Assembly (NCBI RefSeq): GCF_002582035.1
Contig: NZ_NUQE01000041.1
Coordinates: 22,473 to 86,472 of the forward strand
Length of the DNA: 64,000 bases
Source: Bacillus pseudomycoides
GTDB lineage: Bacteria > Bacillota > Bacilli > Bacillales > Bacillaceae_G
Direction of reading: 5' to 3'
Of this stretch, positions 43,346 to 52,736 are shown piece after piece; within the stretch, counting starts at the first letter, position 1; every line of letters begins with the position of its first letter. Below the pieces are notes generated by a model, which saw nothing but the letters and a program-made list of their open reading frames with translations, was not told the DNA's origin and made no database searches. The position numbers and the translations under genes are program-made.

Positions 43346-44959
43346 TCATTTACTAACCGTAGCATTCTCTACCTGTAAATAATCCGTACTTTCCACTTCA
43401 TCTTCATCATCCAAATCAACAATAGGTAAAGCAGTATGAACCGCCCAGTAATAGCTAATCAAGGAAACAATACTAACCGCTATCAAATCTGTTGAATTGG
43501 TTAAATACCCCTTTCCTTCACCAAACATACCGAAATATGACACAACCATTATAGCTATGTAGTAAAAAACGAGCCATAATGATGATTTGATTTGCTGGGT
43601 AAAAGATACTTGTGAAGTTGGTGCCCATTTTTTGCAACATAGATAGATTACAAACATAATAACTTGTGAAGATAATAACCACGAAAGTGTTTTCCAACCA
43701 GACCAATACACGATTAATGAGGCAATAACAAATGAAAGTGGTCCAATGATTGACATTCCTTTTACCCAAAACGGACGATTTAGCTCAGGAGCCCGTTTTC
43801 TAAGCGCCGCCGTTGTAATCGGCGCGAGAGCATAACTTAATACAAGCGCTGCAGAAACAACATTAATTAGTGCTTCCCATGAAGGAAACGGCAATGTCCA
43901 GAAAACAGAAAGCGCAAATGTAAGCCAAAGTGCAGGTCTTGGTATACCTGATTTTGCATCAACTTTAGAAAATATTTTAAATAACGTTCCACTTTGAGCC
44001 CAGCCGTACACAACACGAGGAGTCGCTGACATATAAATATTTCCTGTTCCACTTGGTGATATGATTGCATCGGAAACGATAAAATATACCATCCATCCCA
44101 GTCCTAACAGAACGGAAATATCCTTAAATGGTAAACTAAATTCATGACTAATTCCCGCCCATCCTTGGCTAAGCATTTCAGTTGGAATGCTTCCAATAAA
44201 AGCAACTTGTAAAAGAACATAAACAATCAATGAAGAGATCACAGACAAAAGAAGCGCAATTGGTATCGTTCTTTGTGGATTTTTCACTTCACTTGCAACT
44301 GATACAATAGGTGTCAGTCCTAAATAAGCAAAAATAACACCTCCTGCAGAAATAGCTGCTTGTACACCAGAAAATCCAAACGGCGCGAAACCAGCACTTG
44401 AAAAATTATCACCATGTAAATGCATTAACAATACAATGATTGTTAGTGCTGGTACAAAAAATTTAAAGATCGTTATGATTAAATTCGATTTCGCAAATGT
44501 TTTTACGCTCCAATAATTTAACAAAAAGAAAATGACGAGCAGCCCAAATTGCATAAGCCAGCCACTTACAGTCGGCAAAGTAGAATTTTCTTTCGTCAAG
44601 CTCGGCCACCAAGCTGCAGCATATTGCCTAGCCGCTTCTACTTCGATTGCTATTAAGCTTGAAAATGCAATAAGGGTAATAAATCCTAGTAAATATCCAA
44701 GTATAGGACCATGAGAATAAGCAGGATAGCGAACAATTCCTCCAGCTCGCGGAAGTGACGCCCCCAATTCGCAATATACAAGTCCTAGTAATAAAATAGC
44801 GATTCCGCCAATTACCCATGAAATAATTCCCGCTGGACCTGCTATTCCAGCAACATGGCTAGCAGCAAACAACCAGCCTGATCCAAACATAGAGCCAAAA
44901 CCGATAAAGGCTAAATCCAATAATGATATTTCTCTTTTAAACTTGCCTTTGTTAGCCAT
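43346..44959 (-). CDS. APC-family amino-acid permease, probable hydroxyproline/proline transporter
   Basis: A 537-residue transporter with about twelve membrane helices. The N-terminal IGFGSMFGSGWLFA (helix 1 unwound region) is the APC hallmark. It ends with an acidic tail (VDLDDEDEVESTDYL). The specificity for hydroxyproline is inferred only from its place directly after the catabolic genes in the same direction, separated by a truncated bcr1-like repeat. A hairpin in the direct repeat at 43278-43307 is its terminator. Confidence 0.8.
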   Translation of the reverse strand: MANKGKFKREISLLDLAFIGFGSMFGSGWLFAASHVAGIAGPAGIISWVIGGIAILLLGLVYCELGASLPRAGGIVRYPAYSHGPILGYLLGFITLIAFSSLIAIEVEAARQYAAAWWPSLTKENSTLPTVSGWLMQFGLLVIFFLLNYWSVKTFAKSNLIITIFKFFVPALTIIVLLMHLHGDNFSSAGFAPFGFSGVQAAISAGGVIFAYLGLTPIVSVASEVKNPQRTIPIALLLSVISSLIVYVLLQVAFIGSIPTEMLSQGWAGISHEFSLPFKDISVLLGLGWMVYFIVSDAIISPSGTGNIYMSATPRVVYGWAQSGTLFKIFSKVDAKSGIPRPALWLTFALSVFWTLPFPSWEALINVVSAALVLSYALAPITTAALRKRAPELNRPFWVKGMSIIGPLSFVIASLIVYWSGWKTLSWLLSSQVIMFVIYLCCKKWAPTSQVSFTQQIKSSLWLVFYYIAIMVVSYFGMFGEGKGYLTNSTDLIAVSIVSLISYYWAVHTALPIVDLDDEDEVESTDYLQVENATVSK

Positions 44960-45055
44960 ACTTTACCCTCTCCTCTTTTAAACTTTTGTATTCTAAATAT
45001 TCAGTATTTTTTAGAGAGACTATTGCCATTGTTTCATAACTTTTTAGAAGAATAG

Positions 45056-45125
45056 TATAAGTTCGATTAGTTCAACTAACCAACAGTGGGGGATGAAGCC
45101 CCCACTGTTGGAAGTTTCACTTTAC
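45056..45125 (+). repeat. bcr1-like repeat, copy 10 (left-truncated)
   Basis: Only the right part remains: GTTCAACTAACC, the CAGTGGGGG/CCCCCACTG arm and GAAGTTTCACTTTAC. The final TTA is the stop codon of the aldehyde dehydrogenase. Confidence 0.8.
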
Positions 45126-46606
45126 TTCAAGTTCACCCAAATGCTCTTCACTTCTGTATAGTTGTCGAGTGCATAAGAGCCCATTTCACGCCCAATGCCC
45201 GACTGTTTATAACCACCGAATGGAGCTGCAGCGTCTTCTAAGTTGTAATCATTAATCCAAACCGTTCCAGCTTTTAAGCGATTCGCCACTTTGTGTGCCG
45301 TTTTAATGTTTTCTGTCCATACACCTGCAGCGAGTCCAAATGGAGTGTTATTTGCTCTTTCAATGACTTCCTCAACTGTATCAAACGGCAAAACTGCAAC
45401 TACTGGACCAAATATTTCTTCTTTCGCAATTGTCATATCATCTGTAACATCTGCAAAAATAGTTGGCTGAACGAAGTATCCTTTTTCAAATGCCTTCTCA
45501 CCACCAGCTGCAATTCTTGCTCCTTCCGCTTTTCCTTTTTCAATATAACGTAACACGCGCTCTTGTTGCTTTTTGGATACAAGAGGTCCCATCTCAGTCC
45601 CTTTTTCCATTCCTGCACCGAGTTTTACATTGTTTGCTAGTTTCGCTAGTTCTTCTACGACTTTTTCATAGTGCTTTCTATGAACGAACACACGAGATCC
45701 TGCACTGCAGTTTTGACCATGGTTATACATGATACCATTGAAAGCACCCGTTATCGCCTCTGATAAATCTGCATCTTCCAAAATAATATTTGGTGATTTC
45801 CCCCCAAGTTCTAACGTCACATGTTTAACCGTTTCAGCTGCTTGACGCATAATATACTTGCCAGTGTCTGTGGAACCTGTAAAAGCTACTTTTTCGATAT
45901 CGTGATGATTCACAATCGCTGCACCTGCTGTTTGGCCGAATCCAGGGACGAAATTCACAACGCCGTCTGGGAAGCCAGCTTCTTTAAAAAGCTGTGCTGT
46001 ATATAAGAGGGATAACGGCGTTTGCTCAGCAGGTTTTAATACGATTGTACATCCTGTCGCAAGTGCTGCACCCATTTTCCACGCAGCCATGACTAATGGA
46101 TAGTTCCACGGAATAATTTGGCCGACAACACCAATTGGTTCATGACGTGTATAGCTTAAATAATCCTTTGAAATCGGAGTCGTCTGACCAAGAATCTTCG
46201 TTGCCCATCCAGCGTAATAACGGTAATGTTCCACTGTTGCTGGAATATCGTCTTCTAATGCTACTTGATACGACTTTCCGTTATCTAGTGCTTCCAATTG
46301 AGCTAGTTCTTCCTTATGTTCGTCAATTAAATCAGCCAGCTTGTAAATTAAGTGTGCTCTTTCTGCCGCACTAAGTTCAGGCCATGGCCCTTTTTCAAAT
46401 GCCCGGCGAGCGGCCTTCACCGCTAAATCAATATCTTCTTCTTGTGCTTCACTTACGAAAGCAAGAACTTCTTCTGTCGCTGGGTTATACGTTTCAAACT
46501 TTTTACCGCTTAGAGCTGGTACAAATTTCCCATCGATAAAAAGTTCAATATTTCCTTCTAAAAAAGCTTTCACTTTCGGTTTTAATTCTATTTGTGCTGT
46601 TAACAT
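45122..46606 (-). CDS. Aldehyde dehydrogenase, probable 2-oxoglutarate-semialdehyde dehydrogenase
   Basis: A 494-residue NAD(P)-dependent aldehyde dehydrogenase. The catalytic Cys is in HGQNCSAGSRV (about residue 300), the general-base Glu in LELGGKSPNI (about residue 266) and the nucleotide site in VAFTGSTDTGKYI. In context it would oxidise 2-oxoglutarate semialdehyde to 2-oxoglutarate, the last step of hydroxyproline breakdown. The sequence alone is similar to general DhaS-type enzymes, so specificity is an inference. The ATG at 46606 follows GGGGAG. Confidence 0.88.
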   Translation of the reverse strand: MLTAQIELKPKVKAFLEGNIELFIDGKFVPALSGKKFETYNPATEEVLAFVSEAQEEDIDLAVKAARRAFEKGPWPELSAAERAHLIYKLADLIDEHKEELAQLEALDNGKSYQVALEDDIPATVEHYRYYAGWATKILGQTTPISKDYLSYTRHEPIGVVGQIIPWNYPLVMAAWKMGAALATGCTIVLKPAEQTPLSLLYTAQLFKEAGFPDGVVNFVPGFGQTAGAAIVNHHDIEKVAFTGSTDTGKYIMRQAAETVKHVTLELGGKSPNIILEDADLSEAITGAFNGIMYNHGQNCSAGSRVFVHRKHYEKVVEELAKLANNVKLGAGMEKGTEMGPLVSKKQQERVLRYIEKGKAEGARIAAGGEKAFEKGYFVQPTIFADVTDDMTIAKEEIFGPVVAVLPFDTVEEVIERANNTPFGLAAGVWTENIKTAHKVANRLKAGTVWINDYNLEDAAAPFGGYKQSGIGREMGSYALDNYTEVKSIWVNLK

Positions 46607-46646
46607 GTTCCACTCCCCTTTTCTATTCATACAGTGCTATATTTTT

Positions 46647-47543
46647 TTATACATGTGAAACAGCAGTTAAAGTAGCTAAAATCTCTTTCAGCTTTTGATC
46701 TTCCTCAAGCGTTAATCCTAAACGAGGATAACGAGAAGGACCTCCTGCCTGCCCATTCAATTCCATTGCGCGCTTAACAATTTGCACATATTTTCCTGAC
46801 CCTTCAAGGAACGTGCAAAGTGGTAATATACTGTCATTGATTGCCCAAGCTTCTTTTAACTCACCTTTTTGGAAATGATTAAACATTTGCGTAACAAGCT
46901 TTGGCACAATATTCCCTGCAACAGAAATCCAGCCTGTTGCCCCGACTAAATAAGACTCCATAACTAAATCTTCTGAACCGCAGAAAATTTCAATATCCCC
47001 TTTGCCATGTCTGACAAGATCTCTTGCTTTGCGAATATCCCCACTTGATTCTTTAATGTGAGTAACTCTTTCACATTCTTTTCCGATTCGAAGCATCAGC
47101 TCTGTACTCATATCAACGCCAGATGTAAAAGGATTGTTGTACAGCATAATAGGTACATTCACTGCATTTGATACTTCTTTAAAGTGGAAATAAATTTCTT
47201 CCTCTTTCGGTTTACAATAATAAGAATTAATGATCAGCGCACAATCTGCACCATGTGCTTCCGCCTGTTTCGTATATTCAATTGTTTCTTTTGTCGTTTC
47301 AGCAGCTGTTCCCACAATAACAGGAATACGGCCATTCACTTCTTTCAGTACAGTTTCAACCATTTGGAATTTTTCTTCTTTTGATAAACTCACAAACTCT
47401 CCAGTACTGCCGTTGATTACAATCCCTGCAGCTCCTTGATCTACGAAGTAGTTCACATTATTTGTCACACCGCCCCAATCAATCTCCTGCGCCTCATTCA
47501 TTGGAGTAATTAATACTGGATAACCCCCTCTAATTGTTGTCAT
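46647..47543 (-). CDS. DapA-family lyase, probable pyrroline-4-hydroxy-2-carboxylate deaminase
   Basis: A 298-residue class I aldolase-like barrel. The Schiff-base Lys is in VTHIKESSGDIRK (about residue 165), the catalytic Tyr in MLYNNPFTSGVD (about residue 137) and the GSTGEFVSLSKEE loop (about residue 45) binds the keto acid. True dihydrodipicolinate synthases lie elsewhere in lysine operons; here it lies between the epimerase and aldehyde dehydrogenase genes, so deamination of pyrroline-4-hydroxy-2-carboxylate is the likely job. The ATG follows GGGGGAAA. Confidence 0.87.
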   Translation of the reverse strand: MTTIRGGYPVLITPMNEAQEIDWGGVTNNVNYFVDQGAAGIVINGSTGEFVSLSKEEKFQMVETVLKEVNGRIPVIVGTAAETTKETIEYTKQAEAHGADCALIINSYYCKPKEEEIYFHFKEVSNAVNVPIMLYNNPFTSGVDMSTELMLRIGKECERVTHIKESSGDIRKARDLVRHGKGDIEIFCGSEDLVMESYLVGATGWISVAGNIVPKLVTQMFNHFQKGELKEAWAINDSILPLCTFLEGSGKYVQIVKRAMELNGQAGGPSRYPRLGLTLEEDQKLKEILATLTAVSHV

Positions 47544-47624
47544 TTCTATTTCCCCCTTAATATTTTTTTAGTTTTTTGCTATCACTAGCAGGCATAATAA
47601 CTTTAGTAAACGATTATAATTTGA

Positions 47625-48578
47625 TTATTTTAGTAAAAATCCAGCAGGTAAAGGATCTGTCGGATCTAATACAAACATTTGCATTCCTGTAATAAAACCG
47701 CGGCTTTTCAAAGTAAACTTATAGCCACTCTCTGTTTGTTTCGCTCCTTGTACTATCAAAGTGCTGCCAAAAATACTTTCATTTACAAATGGTGGTTCCA
47801 TATACACCTTCCCTTTAGAAAGTAAGCTTGTATAACATGCCATTGTCGATTCGAAGCCCGGAGAACGAACAATATACTGGTCGGCGCGGAATGTAATTGT
47901 TTTTATTCGCCCTTCTTCTAAATGAGAATCATCCATTAAAATGACACCTTTTACTGGCATTTTTGACTCGAGAGCTTGAAGCACTGTTTGTCCCCATCTC
48001 TTTAGTTCAGAAAGATCCTCAACACGAATCTGTGCAGAAATATCACTTTTCTCAAACACTGCGTATAATTGATCAGCTTGCACGAGGGAGAACTGCGTAT
48101 TGAAATGCGAATTAGACAATGGAATGTTTGTTTCGACTATTTGACACGGTTCACTTTCTATCACCACCGAAATTACTTCATCATTCTCCATCCTAGCGGT
48201 AATGGAAATCACACCACTAACCGTTTCGATTTTATATTCACTTGATGCTCTCGGCTGTAAATGACCGCATTCTAATAAAGTTGTAATCACAGCAACGATG
48301 CCCCCGTAATGAAAAGGAACCGTTCCTTCATGATTGAAAAATAATACTGCGGCATCAGCTTCTTCATTAATCGTCGGAACAACAAGACAACCATTTAAAC
48401 CAGCAAACCCACGCGGTTCATTCAACAGAAGATAGATTTCTTCCGCAAACACATGCATAAACTGTTCATTTAACTGTTCCAAGTTTTGATAATGAATAAA
48501 CGGTACATCTTTAATAACACGAAACGCCTCTCCAGCTACGTGTACATCTGTTGTTGAATACGTCTTCTGAATTTTCAT
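47625..48578 (-). CDS. Proline racemase-family paralogue lacking both catalytic Cys
   Basis: A 317-residue protein that aligns along its length with the proline-racemase family (TDVHVAGEAFRVI, LLNEPRGFAGLNG, NESIFGSTLIVQG). At the first catalytic position, where the active neighbour has MCGHDTIG, it reads FHYGGIVA; at the second, instead of SPCGTGTSA, it reads SPGFESTMA. It cannot work by the two-Cys mechanism. It may be a degenerate subunit, a binding protein or an enzyme of other chemistry. It overlaps the epimerase gene by four bases (ATGA), so both are made together. Confidence 0.82.
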   Translation of the reverse strand: MKIQKTYSTTDVHVAGEAFRVIKDVPFIHYQNLEQLNEQFMHVFAEEIYLLLNEPRGFAGLNGCLVVPTINEEADAAVLFFNHEGTVPFHYGGIVAVITTLLECGHLQPRASSEYKIETVSGVISITARMENDEVISVVIESEPCQIVETNIPLSNSHFNTQFSLVQADQLYAVFEKSDISAQIRVEDLSELKRWGQTVLQALESKMPVKGVILMDDSHLEEGRIKTITFRADQYIVRSPGFESTMACYTSLLSKGKVYMEPPFVNESIFGSTLIVQGAKQTESGYKFTLKSRGFITGMQMFVLDPTDPLPAGFLLK

Positions 48579-49612
48579 TTCACGTCCTCCGTTTCATGTT
48601 CCATAGGGGGAATGAGCAGAAATCCTTCTTTAAGTGGATCTTCTTCGTGATAGAAGAAGCGGTGCATCCCCATTAACCAAGCTGATCCTGTAATTTTAGT
48701 CACTACAGCCTCAATACCTTCCACGTCCGTTGTTTCCAATACACGTCCTCTAAATAAAGAACCGACAATGCTTTCATGAACAAATTCTTCGCCAATTGAA
48801 ATTTGTTGATTTGCATATAGGACAGCCAATTTCGCAGAAGTACCCGTTCCACAAGGGGAACGATCGATTCCTCCTGGAGGAACAATAACTGTATTTTTCA
48901 CATCTGCTTCCTCGTGGGTTGGTTCAGTAAAAAATTCAACATGAGTTAATCCTTTAATAAACGGATGTTGCGGATGAACGATTTCAAATTGTTCATTAAT
49001 GGTATTTCTAATGTTGATTGCTGTTTCGATTATGTTAGAAGCATTCTCTGGAAGTAACTCCAATCCAACCGATTTTGCATCAATGATTGCGTAAAAATTC
49101 CCACCATACGCAATGTCAGCATCTATACGCCCAATCCCCTCGACATCAACGGAAACACGTTTTAAAAGAAATGCTGGGATATTGCAAAAAGACACTTCTT
49201 TTGCTTTTCCATTTTCTACTGAAATATCCACTTCGACGAGTCCAGCAGGTGTATCCAATTTTAATGAAGTGATCGGTTCCTGAGTGGGAATCAATCCAGA
49301 TTCAACTAGCGCCGTACACACACCAATCGTGTCATGTCCACACATCGGCAAATATCCACCCGTTTCTATGTAAATCACGCCAATATCTGCTTCTGGATGG
49401 CAAGGATCCGTTAACAAAACACCAGACATGACATCATGGCCGCGTGGCTCATTCATTAACAGTTTGCGAATCCAGTCATATTTCTTTTTCATATAGAGCA
49501 TTTTTTCTGACATTGTTTCCCCAACTAATTTTGGAAGCCCGCTAATCAGTGTTCTCGTTGGATTCCCGCCTGTATGTGTATCAATTGTTGTAAAGACTCT
49601 TTGTGCCCTCAT
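48575..49612 (-). CDS. 4-Hydroxyproline 2-epimerase (proline racemase family)
   Basis: A 345-residue enzyme with both catalytic cysteines: GGYLPMCGHDTIGV (about residue 90) and DRSPCGTGTSAKLA (about residue 236). It converts trans-4-hydroxy-L-proline to cis-4-hydroxy-D-proline. A proline racemase would look similar; the choice rests on the neighbouring deaminase, aldehyde dehydrogenase and D-amino-acid oxidoreductase genes. It overlaps both neighbours by four bases, so the segment is translationally coupled. Confidence 0.9.
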   Translation of the reverse strand: MRAQRVFTTIDTHTGGNPTRTLISGLPKLVGETMSEKMLYMKKKYDWIRKLLMNEPRGHDVMSGVLLTDPCHPEADIGVIYIETGGYLPMCGHDTIGVCTALVESGLIPTQEPITSLKLDTPAGLVEVDISVENGKAKEVSFCNIPAFLLKRVSVDVEGIGRIDADIAYGGNFYAIIDAKSVGLELLPENASNIIETAINIRNTINEQFEIVHPQHPFIKGLTHVEFFTEPTHEEADVKNTVIVPPGGIDRSPCGTGTSAKLAVLYANQQISIGEEFVHESIVGSLFRGRVLETTDVEGIEAVVTKITGSAWLMGMHRFFYHEEDPLKEGFLLIPPMEHETEDVK

Positions 49613-50784
49613 CTGCTTAACACCCTTTCTGTAAATCGGTTAAGGCTAAGCGGGTCAACGGGAATCGATGTTTCTTTTTCGTTAATTAATTCTTCTACTA
49701 TTTTCCCGGTTACTGCTGCGAGGCTAATTCCATCCCCTTCATGGCCCGCCGCGATATAATAATTTGGAATTTTATCTACGCGTGAAACGATTGGCAAATG
49801 ATCTTCCGTCCATGGCCTTAATCCTGCATACGAACGAATCACCATCATATCTGCCATTTTCGGATAAAAGCGGATTGCACGGTTAGCAATACATTTAATG
49901 ATTTCATTGTTTACTTTTGTATGAAAACCAACAAATTCTCTACTGCTCCCAATTAAAAAATTTTGACTTTCCGTTGGTTCAAAGACAAGAGCTACTCCGT
50001 ATTTTTCAGTTAGCGGATCAACACGGCGCTTTCCGCCAAACTTGGAAATTAAGTAGCCAAACTCCATTACTTTTCGAGATCCTACATGCTGCTGCCTTGA
50101 GGCAACGATAATATGCCCTTTTCTCGGTTCAATCGGTATAGAAAGATCAAGCATCTCTCCTATTCGAGGCGCCCATACTCCTGCCGCATTGACGACATGA
50201 TCCGCAGTAAAAACTCCGTTTGTCGTTTCTACAGTAAATGAACCACTTTTTTCTTTTTTCATTTGTTTTACTTCTGTATGCTTGAAAGCTTTAGCTCCTA
50301 GTTTTTTTGCTTCCTCCAAAAGTGAAAAAGCTAAGAGATAAGGATTAACCGTGGAATCAGTGGCACATTCTAGCCCCCCTAGTAAGTCATCTGCAAAAAA
50401 GGGAGACTCTTGCCGAATATCTTGCCGGTCAAGCATTCGGAATGGTAAACCGGCGGCTTTTTGACGATCCACCCATTTCTGTGCCGCTTCCATCTCCTCG
50501 TCCGACTCACAAACGAGAATACTTCCTGGAGCGCGATATTCAAATGAATGCTCTAACTCTTTGCTTAATTCATCCACTAAATTCTGACTAAACAGCGACA
50601 TTTGACTATCAAAACCTGGGTCTTTATCAATCGCCAAAATATTGCCGTCACATCGTGAAGACGTGCCACTAACAAATTCCCCTTTTTCAATTATCGTTAC
50701 ATCTCTTCCGTATTTAGAAGCATAATAAGCAATCGAACAGCCAATAATTCCCCCGCCAATGACTAACACGTCACAATGTTTCAC
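49609..50784 (-). CDS. DAO-type FAD oxidoreductase, D-hydroxyproline dehydrogenase subunit
   Basis: A 391-residue FAD-dependent amine oxidoreductase. The dinucleotide motif VIGGGIIGCSIAYYASKYG is at residues 8-26, and AAGHEGDGISLAAVTG near the C-terminus is typical of glycine/D-amino-acid oxidase-like proteins. Together with the small iron-sulfur proteins and second flavoprotein made from the opposite unit, it fits the heteromeric cis-4-hydroxy-D-proline dehydrogenase. The frame opens at 50817, but that codon falls at the expected transcription start; GTG at 50784 with GAGGAG is chosen. It is the first gene of the leftward operon. Confidence 0.87.
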   Translation of the reverse strand: MKHCDVLVIGGGIIGCSIAYYASKYGRDVTIIEKGEFVSGTSSRCDGNILAIDKDPGFDSQMSLFSQNLVDELSKELEHSFEYRAPGSILVCESDEEMEAAQKWVDRQKAAGLPFRMLDRQDIRQESPFFADDLLGGLECATDSTVNPYLLAFSLLEEAKKLGAKAFKHTEVKQMKKEKSGSFTVETTNGVFTADHVVNAAGVWAPRIGEMLDLSIPIEPRKGHIIVASRQQHVGSRKVMEFGYLISKFGGKRRVDPLTEKYGVALVFEPTESQNFLIGSSREFVGFHTKVNNEIIKCIANRAIRFYPKMADMMVIRSYAGLRPWTEDHLPIVSRVDKIPNYYIAAGHEGDGISLAAVTGKIVEELINEKETSIPVDPLSLNRFTERVLSR

Positions 50785-50826
50785 ATAGCATTTCTCCTCT
50801 CGATGAAATGGCCTCATTACCTAAAA

Positions 50827-50844
50827 ATGCAATTCGTGTGCCAA
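50827..50844 (-). promoter_or_regulatory. Sigma-54 (-24/-12) promoter of the leftward hydroxyproline operon
   Basis: Minus strand TTGGCACACGAATTGCAT matches TGGCAC-N5-TTGCW exactly, with GG and GC ten bases apart. Transcription would start near 50815, 30 bases before the GTG start of the flavoprotein. Confidence 0.88.
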
Positions 50845-50882
50845 TTACTATGAAACCTTTACAATGAAGAATGATTTCTTCC

Positions 50883-50905
50883 TCCCCGATGGAAGTTTCA
50901 CTTTA
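50883..50905 (+). repeat. bcr1-like end remnant
   Basis: Only CGATGGAAGTTTCACTTTA is left, immediately next to the candidate activator sites. Confidence 0.65.
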
Positions 50906-50934
50906 CCGTAAAAACATTTTAAATTTTCCGTAAA
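50902..50934. promoter_or_regulatory. Candidate upstream activating sequences of the sigma-54 activator
   Basis: Two copies of TTTaCCGTAAA (TTTACCGTAAA at 50902-50912; TTTTCCGTAAA at 50924-50934) are spaced 22 bp, two helical turns, between the divergent genes. They are 58-90 bases upstream of the leftward -24 element and overlap the activator's own promoter (TATAAT at 50941-50946), which would allow autoregulation. Confidence 0.55.
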
Positions 50935-50993
50935 CGAGTGTATAATTTTTTTTACAATGTTAATAAATTTTTACAGTATAGGAGGGGATTATT

Positions 50994-52664
50994 ATGTTTT
51001 CATTACCGTCAGTGAAAGAAATAATAAAACGTTTTCTCATAGATACACCGTTCGATACGCATCAGATTGAACAGAAAAACGGTATATTTTATGATTGGTC
51101 AACACAGAAAACATCTGATTTTCCATGCAAAATCATCTATGAGGAAGATTCATTTTCCACCTTGCTTCAGGCTTTTAGTCATCATTCCACAGTTATTATT
51201 CTTGATACAAACGAAAATCCAATAGGTTGTATAACAGCCGCACAAATGCTCAATTTTCTTCATAACTCTTACAATCAATTAAAAGTATTTTATGAAACCG
51301 TCATTCAAACGACCGATTCTTCAGTCACCGTTATTGATGATAACGAGCGCGTTTGTACATGGACAGAAGGAGCAGAAAAAATTTTCTCAGTCAAACGTCA
51401 AGATATAATCGGTCAACCGATTACGGATTTCTTTGACTATAAAAACCTAGAAATCTTGCAATCTCTACATAAAGGGAAACGTATTGTAGGACAGCACCAT
51501 CAACCTCGGTCTGATTTGTTTGTCTTAATTAACTCTAACCCCGTTTATTTTAACGATCAGATTATCGGAGCAGTCGTTTCAGAAACGGATATCACGAATC
51601 AAGTTGTACTGAATGAGAAATTATTTAACATGTCCAACGAAGTACACCGTTTAGAACAAGAAGTAGCAAAATATAAGGATGCATCTGATCCATTTCAGTC
51701 TATTAAAGGCAAAAGCGCTGCACTGCAAAGAACTGTGGATTTAGCTAGAAGAGTATGTTCTGTTAAATCCACAGTTCTCATATTAGGCGAAAGCGGTGTT
51801 GGAAAAGAGGTGTTTGCAAAAGCAATTCATGAGGCAAGCGAAAAGCCGAAAGCACCTTTTATTTCAATTAACTGCGGCGCGATACCAGCGGCTTTATTTG
51901 AAAGTGAACTATTTGGATATGAACGGGGCGCCTTCTCCGGTGCTGACAGTAAAGGAAAAAAAGGAAAAATAGAACTAGCAAAAGGCGGTACATTATTTCT
52001 TGATGAAATAGGTGAAATGCCGCTCGAAATGCAAGTAAAGCTTCTACGTGTCCTGCAGGAGCGGAAATATTATCGTGTCGGCGGAGAAAAAGAAATCAAT
52101 ATCGACTTCCGTATCATCGCTGCTACAAATCGCGATTTACAAGAATTAATGAAAAAAGGCCAGTTCCGTGAAGATTTGTACTACCGATTAAACGTAGTCA
52201 GCTTGCACATCCCTCCTTTAAGAGAACGGCAAGAAGATATTATCGAATTAACCCATTATTTTTTACATGATTTTTCTTTGAATTATCAGCGGCCAATTCA
52301 TGAATTTCCTCCAGAAGTCATGCATGAACTACTTCGTTATGATTGGCCTGGCAATATTCGCGAACTTCGCAATGTCATAGAACGGCTTATCGTATTCGCA
52401 ACAGATGGCGTAATAAAAAGAGAGTATTTACCCTTTCATCCAAATAGTATCAGCTTTGAAAACACACCAAAGACTGTATCTAATATACTTCAAGAAAATG
52501 ATTCAACCATCTTATTACTACAAGAAGAAATGGATCAACATGAGAGAAAAGTAATCGAAAGAGCGTTACAGATCTTAGATGGCAACAAATTAGAGTGTGC
52601 GAAACAACTTGGTATTACAAGAGCCACTCTATACAATCGTTTGAAGCGACTCGGCCTACATTAA
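50994..52664 (+). CDS. Sigma-54-dependent activator (CBS-PAS-AAA+-Fis), hydroxyproline regulator
   Basis: A 556-residue enhancer-binding protein. It has a CBS-like segment (about residues 55-90, TVIILDTNENPIGCITAAQM), a PAS domain (about 100-200), the AAA+ domain with Walker A GESGVGKEVFA (about 267), the sigma-54 contact loop GAFSGAD (a Ser variant of GAFTGA) and Walker B GGTLFLDEIGEMP, and a C-terminal Fis-type helix-turn-helix (AKQLGITRATLYNRLKRLGL). The layout recalls PrdR of clostridia. Being between two units with -24/-12 promoters, it is their likely activator. The ATG follows GGAGGGG. Confidence 0.93.
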   Translation: MFSLPSVKEIIKRFLIDTPFDTHQIEQKNGIFYDWSTQKTSDFPCKIIYEEDSFSTLLQAFSHHSTVIILDTNENPIGCITAAQMLNFLHNSYNQLKVFYETVIQTTDSSVTVIDDNERVCTWTEGAEKIFSVKRQDIIGQPITDFFDYKNLEILQSLHKGKRIVGQHHQPRSDLFVLINSNPVYFNDQIIGAVVSETDITNQVVLNEKLFNMSNEVHRLEQEVAKYKDASDPFQSIKGKSAALQRTVDLARRVCSVKSTVLILGESGVGKEVFAKAIHEASEKPKAPFISINCGAIPAALFESELFGYERGAFSGADSKGKKGKIELAKGGTLFLDEIGEMPLEMQVKLLRVLQERKYYRVGGEKEINIDFRIIAATNRDLQELMKKGQFREDLYYRLNVVSLHIPPLRERQEDIIELTHYFLHDFSLNYQRPIHEFPPEVMHELLRYDWPGNIRELRNVIERLIVFATDGVIKREYLPFHPNSISFENTPKTVSNILQENDSTILLLQEEMDQHERKVIERALQILDGNKLECAKQLGITRATLYNRLKRLGLH

Positions 52665-52682
52665 CCTTCTTCCTCCTCTGCA

Positions 52683-52700
52683 TTGGCACATTTTTTGCAT
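52683..52700 (+). promoter_or_regulatory. Sigma-54 (-24/-12) promoter of the rightward hydroxyproline unit
   Basis: TTGGCACATTTTTTGCAT matches the -24/-12 consensus, GG and GC ten bases apart, 19 bases after the activator's stop. It drives the three small dehydrogenase genes. Confidence 0.9.
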
Positions 52701-52736
52701 AATATTTTTATGAAAGACTGTCGAGGAGGAATTCAA

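Noticed and set aside
50784-50817. ATG at 50817 as the start of the DAO-type gene
   Set aside because: It coincides with the predicted sigma-54 start of transcription, and GTG at 50784 has a proper ribosome-binding site.
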